A DNA stretch of 64,000 bases from CBDAPX01 sp965198725 (GTDB lineage Bacteria; Pseudomonadota; Alphaproteobacteria; Rhodobacterales; Rhodobacteraceae). The translations under genes were made by a program, and so were the position numbers. The stretch lies in NCBI GenBank assembly GCA_965198725.1, contig CBDAPX010000001.1, positions 1,240,001 to 1,304,000 of the forward strand. The letters run 5' to 3'. The notes beneath the pieces were generated by a model. It was not told the origin of the DNA, made no database searches, and saw only the letters and a program-made list of their open reading frames with translations. Shown piece after piece: positions 62,801 through 64,000 of this stretch. Positions within the stretch are counted from its first letter, which is position 1. Every line of letters begins with the position of its first letter.

Positions 62801-64000
62801 GAGCACCATGCTGTATTCCAGCGTGTTGAGCTCATCGTAAGGGTCATCAGGACCAAAGGTTTCGGCCGGATCAAATGGGTTGGTGGGGCTGGATTCATGT
62901 TCGGGAGGTGTGAACAGAATTTCGCCTTGGGTCTGGGTTGGATCATTGGGATCAACGCCAAGAACAGACAGATCCAGTACCCAAGTGCCCGTGATCGGGT
63001 CAAATACAACGCCACCGGGAGGCTCGGTGGTCACCGACGAGCCCGGGGGCAAGCTGAGCCCGATGCCAAAATCACCAACGACGCCATTCGGAAGACTGAT
63101 CAGGTCGTTTAGATCCTCGTAATACGGTTCGACCGGCGTGATTTTCAGTTTCAGGGGTATTTCTGTGTCTTCGTCGCCGCTGCCAATCAATTCGAGTGTC
63201 GGAAGGGGCAACATTTGTTCCGGCTCACAATCGTGGGGCCCACCATCTGCGAGCGGTAGGACGATGACCTTGAATGGTTCCGTGACAACAGACCCACCCG
63301 GCAGATCGTTGATTTGTGCAATGACCTCTTCCGGTGTTCCGACCAGCCCGTCTATGGGCTGATCGTCTTCGACTACGATCGTATTGATTTCGAGATCGTA
63401 ATACGTGACCTCAGAAACAACGGTCGGCACAATTTGATGCTGTCGAGCTGGGACTCTGTGACGACATAAGAGCCACCAGAACCATCTACAGGAGAACTGC
63501 CCAGGATAGACACACTCGGGTCCAGACCCGTGATCACATAGTAAATCGTCTCGGATCCATCGAACGCCCCGCTCTCGTTCGTGATCTCGGTCATCGTTCC
63601 AGTGATCGGATCGGCGTCAACGAAAAGATCGTCTTGTTCGAAATCCCCTGACTGCAGCGTGCCGTCACTCAATCGCATGTTCAACCGGAAGGGACCTTGA
63701 TCCGTCCCAGCATATCCATAGACGCGGTCCGCGTTGGCGACGCTATCGGTGACTTCGTCTGGGCGGAAAATGTCGTTGATCTGCTCATCGGTCAGGGTGG
63801 CGTCCGGATCATCCGTGGGATCGGGGTTCTGGATTGTAACGATTGGTTCGTCGGCTATGCCGGTGACCTCGACTGTTACAGTGCCTGTGTTCGCCTGGAA
63901 CTGGCTTGGATCAAGCGTTTCAAAATAAACAACCGTCACGTCGAACACGACGTCCTCATTGCTGTCCTGACCGGGGATGAGCCAAAGGTTTTCAGCCTCA
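59882..64000 (-). pseudogene. giant RTX/Ig-like type I secreted protein, one-base frameshift, 5' end outside window
   Basis: Acidic, Cys-poor repeat protein. Cadherin/Ig-like modules recur (for example PVVDTPTIEFSGGNSFDEDTAF, VIPVADIPTIEFDD, and D-x-D/N-rich calcium loops). Near the C-terminus, about 60165-60240, are RTX nonapeptides (NDILIGGAGADTLQGGGGED) and after them an acidic type I secretion tail ending QETAVI. Two frames are joined at about 63430: SQLDSIK ends one and VPTVVSEVTYYDL begins the next; a single T or C inserted in AAATTGTGCC restores SIKFVPTVV. The frame is open to base 64000, so at least 1370 codons are present. Likely a surface adhesin or biofilm protein. If the frameshift is real the secretion signal is cut off. 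Confidence 0.82.

Overview
The window reads as a chromosomal segment of an alphaproteobacterium of the Rhodobacteraceae (Roseobacter group). The basis is GC-rich coding, a LuxR/LuxI pair of roseobacter type, a rod-shape cluster in the order mreBCD-mrdA-rodA, a BMP-type nucleoside ABC operon, an RpoH preceded by an RpoE-like promoter, and a CryPro/FeS-BCP photolyase. Genus is not determined. No rRNA, tRNA or CRISPR was recognised.

Layout. 1-5.2 kb: quorum sensing (luxR cut by the window edge, luxI), a RecD-like helicase, an SDR, and a TauE/SafE exporter with its TIGR02186 partner. 5.3-10 kb: a four-gene nucleoside ABC importer. 10.1-15.3 kb: housekeeping genes (rimI-tsaB, GFA protein, nfuA, DsbA-like isomerase, USP, branched-chain aminotransferase, trpS). 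15.4-24.6 kb: an MscS channel, a rhomboid-fold protein without the catalytic dyad, murJ-glnD, a lipoprotein PBP activator, rsmI-yraN. 24.6-27.9 kb: gshB, then two adjacent genes, each broken by one in-frame stop (alpha/beta hydrolase, YifB/ComM ATPase). 28-38.3 kb: GST, cobU with a CobC-like phosphatase, rpoH-chaN, coaBC, dut, a membrane-anchored MoeB, a polar amino acid SBP and permease, an M3 peptidase. 38.3-45 kb: a GhrA-like reductase and the elongasome cluster. 45-51.3 kb: cpdB, leuA with a previously uncalled leucine-rich leader peptide, an SDR and a photolyase.

Accessory region 51.3-64 kb. Two different IS3-family elements bracket a phosphonate C-P lyase-type operon (phnF-G-H-I-J-K-L). 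The first element has a nonsense codon in orfB and is followed by a truncated tyrosine integrase. The second truncates phnL on one side and abuts the last 77 codons of an HlyD-type adaptor on the other. Neither has a recognisable target duplication, so both look like rearrangement junctions. phnI carries a one-base frameshift. PhnJ is full length and collinear with the family but lacks three of the four C-terminal cysteines that define the radical-SAM C-P lyase. The window ends inside a giant RTX/Ig-like type I secreted protein gene, which also has a one-base frameshift.

Five single-site lesions (TAA, TAG, TGA and two one-base deletions) occur in the last 38 kb. Either this genome is decaying in its accessory parts or the assembly holds uncorrected errors; raw reads would decide. 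The strongest items for follow-up are the cysteine-poor PhnJ and its operon, the leuA leader with its apparently leaderless transcript, the pseudo-rhomboid, the RpoE-like promoter before rpoH and a dispersed intergenic 31-bp repeat.
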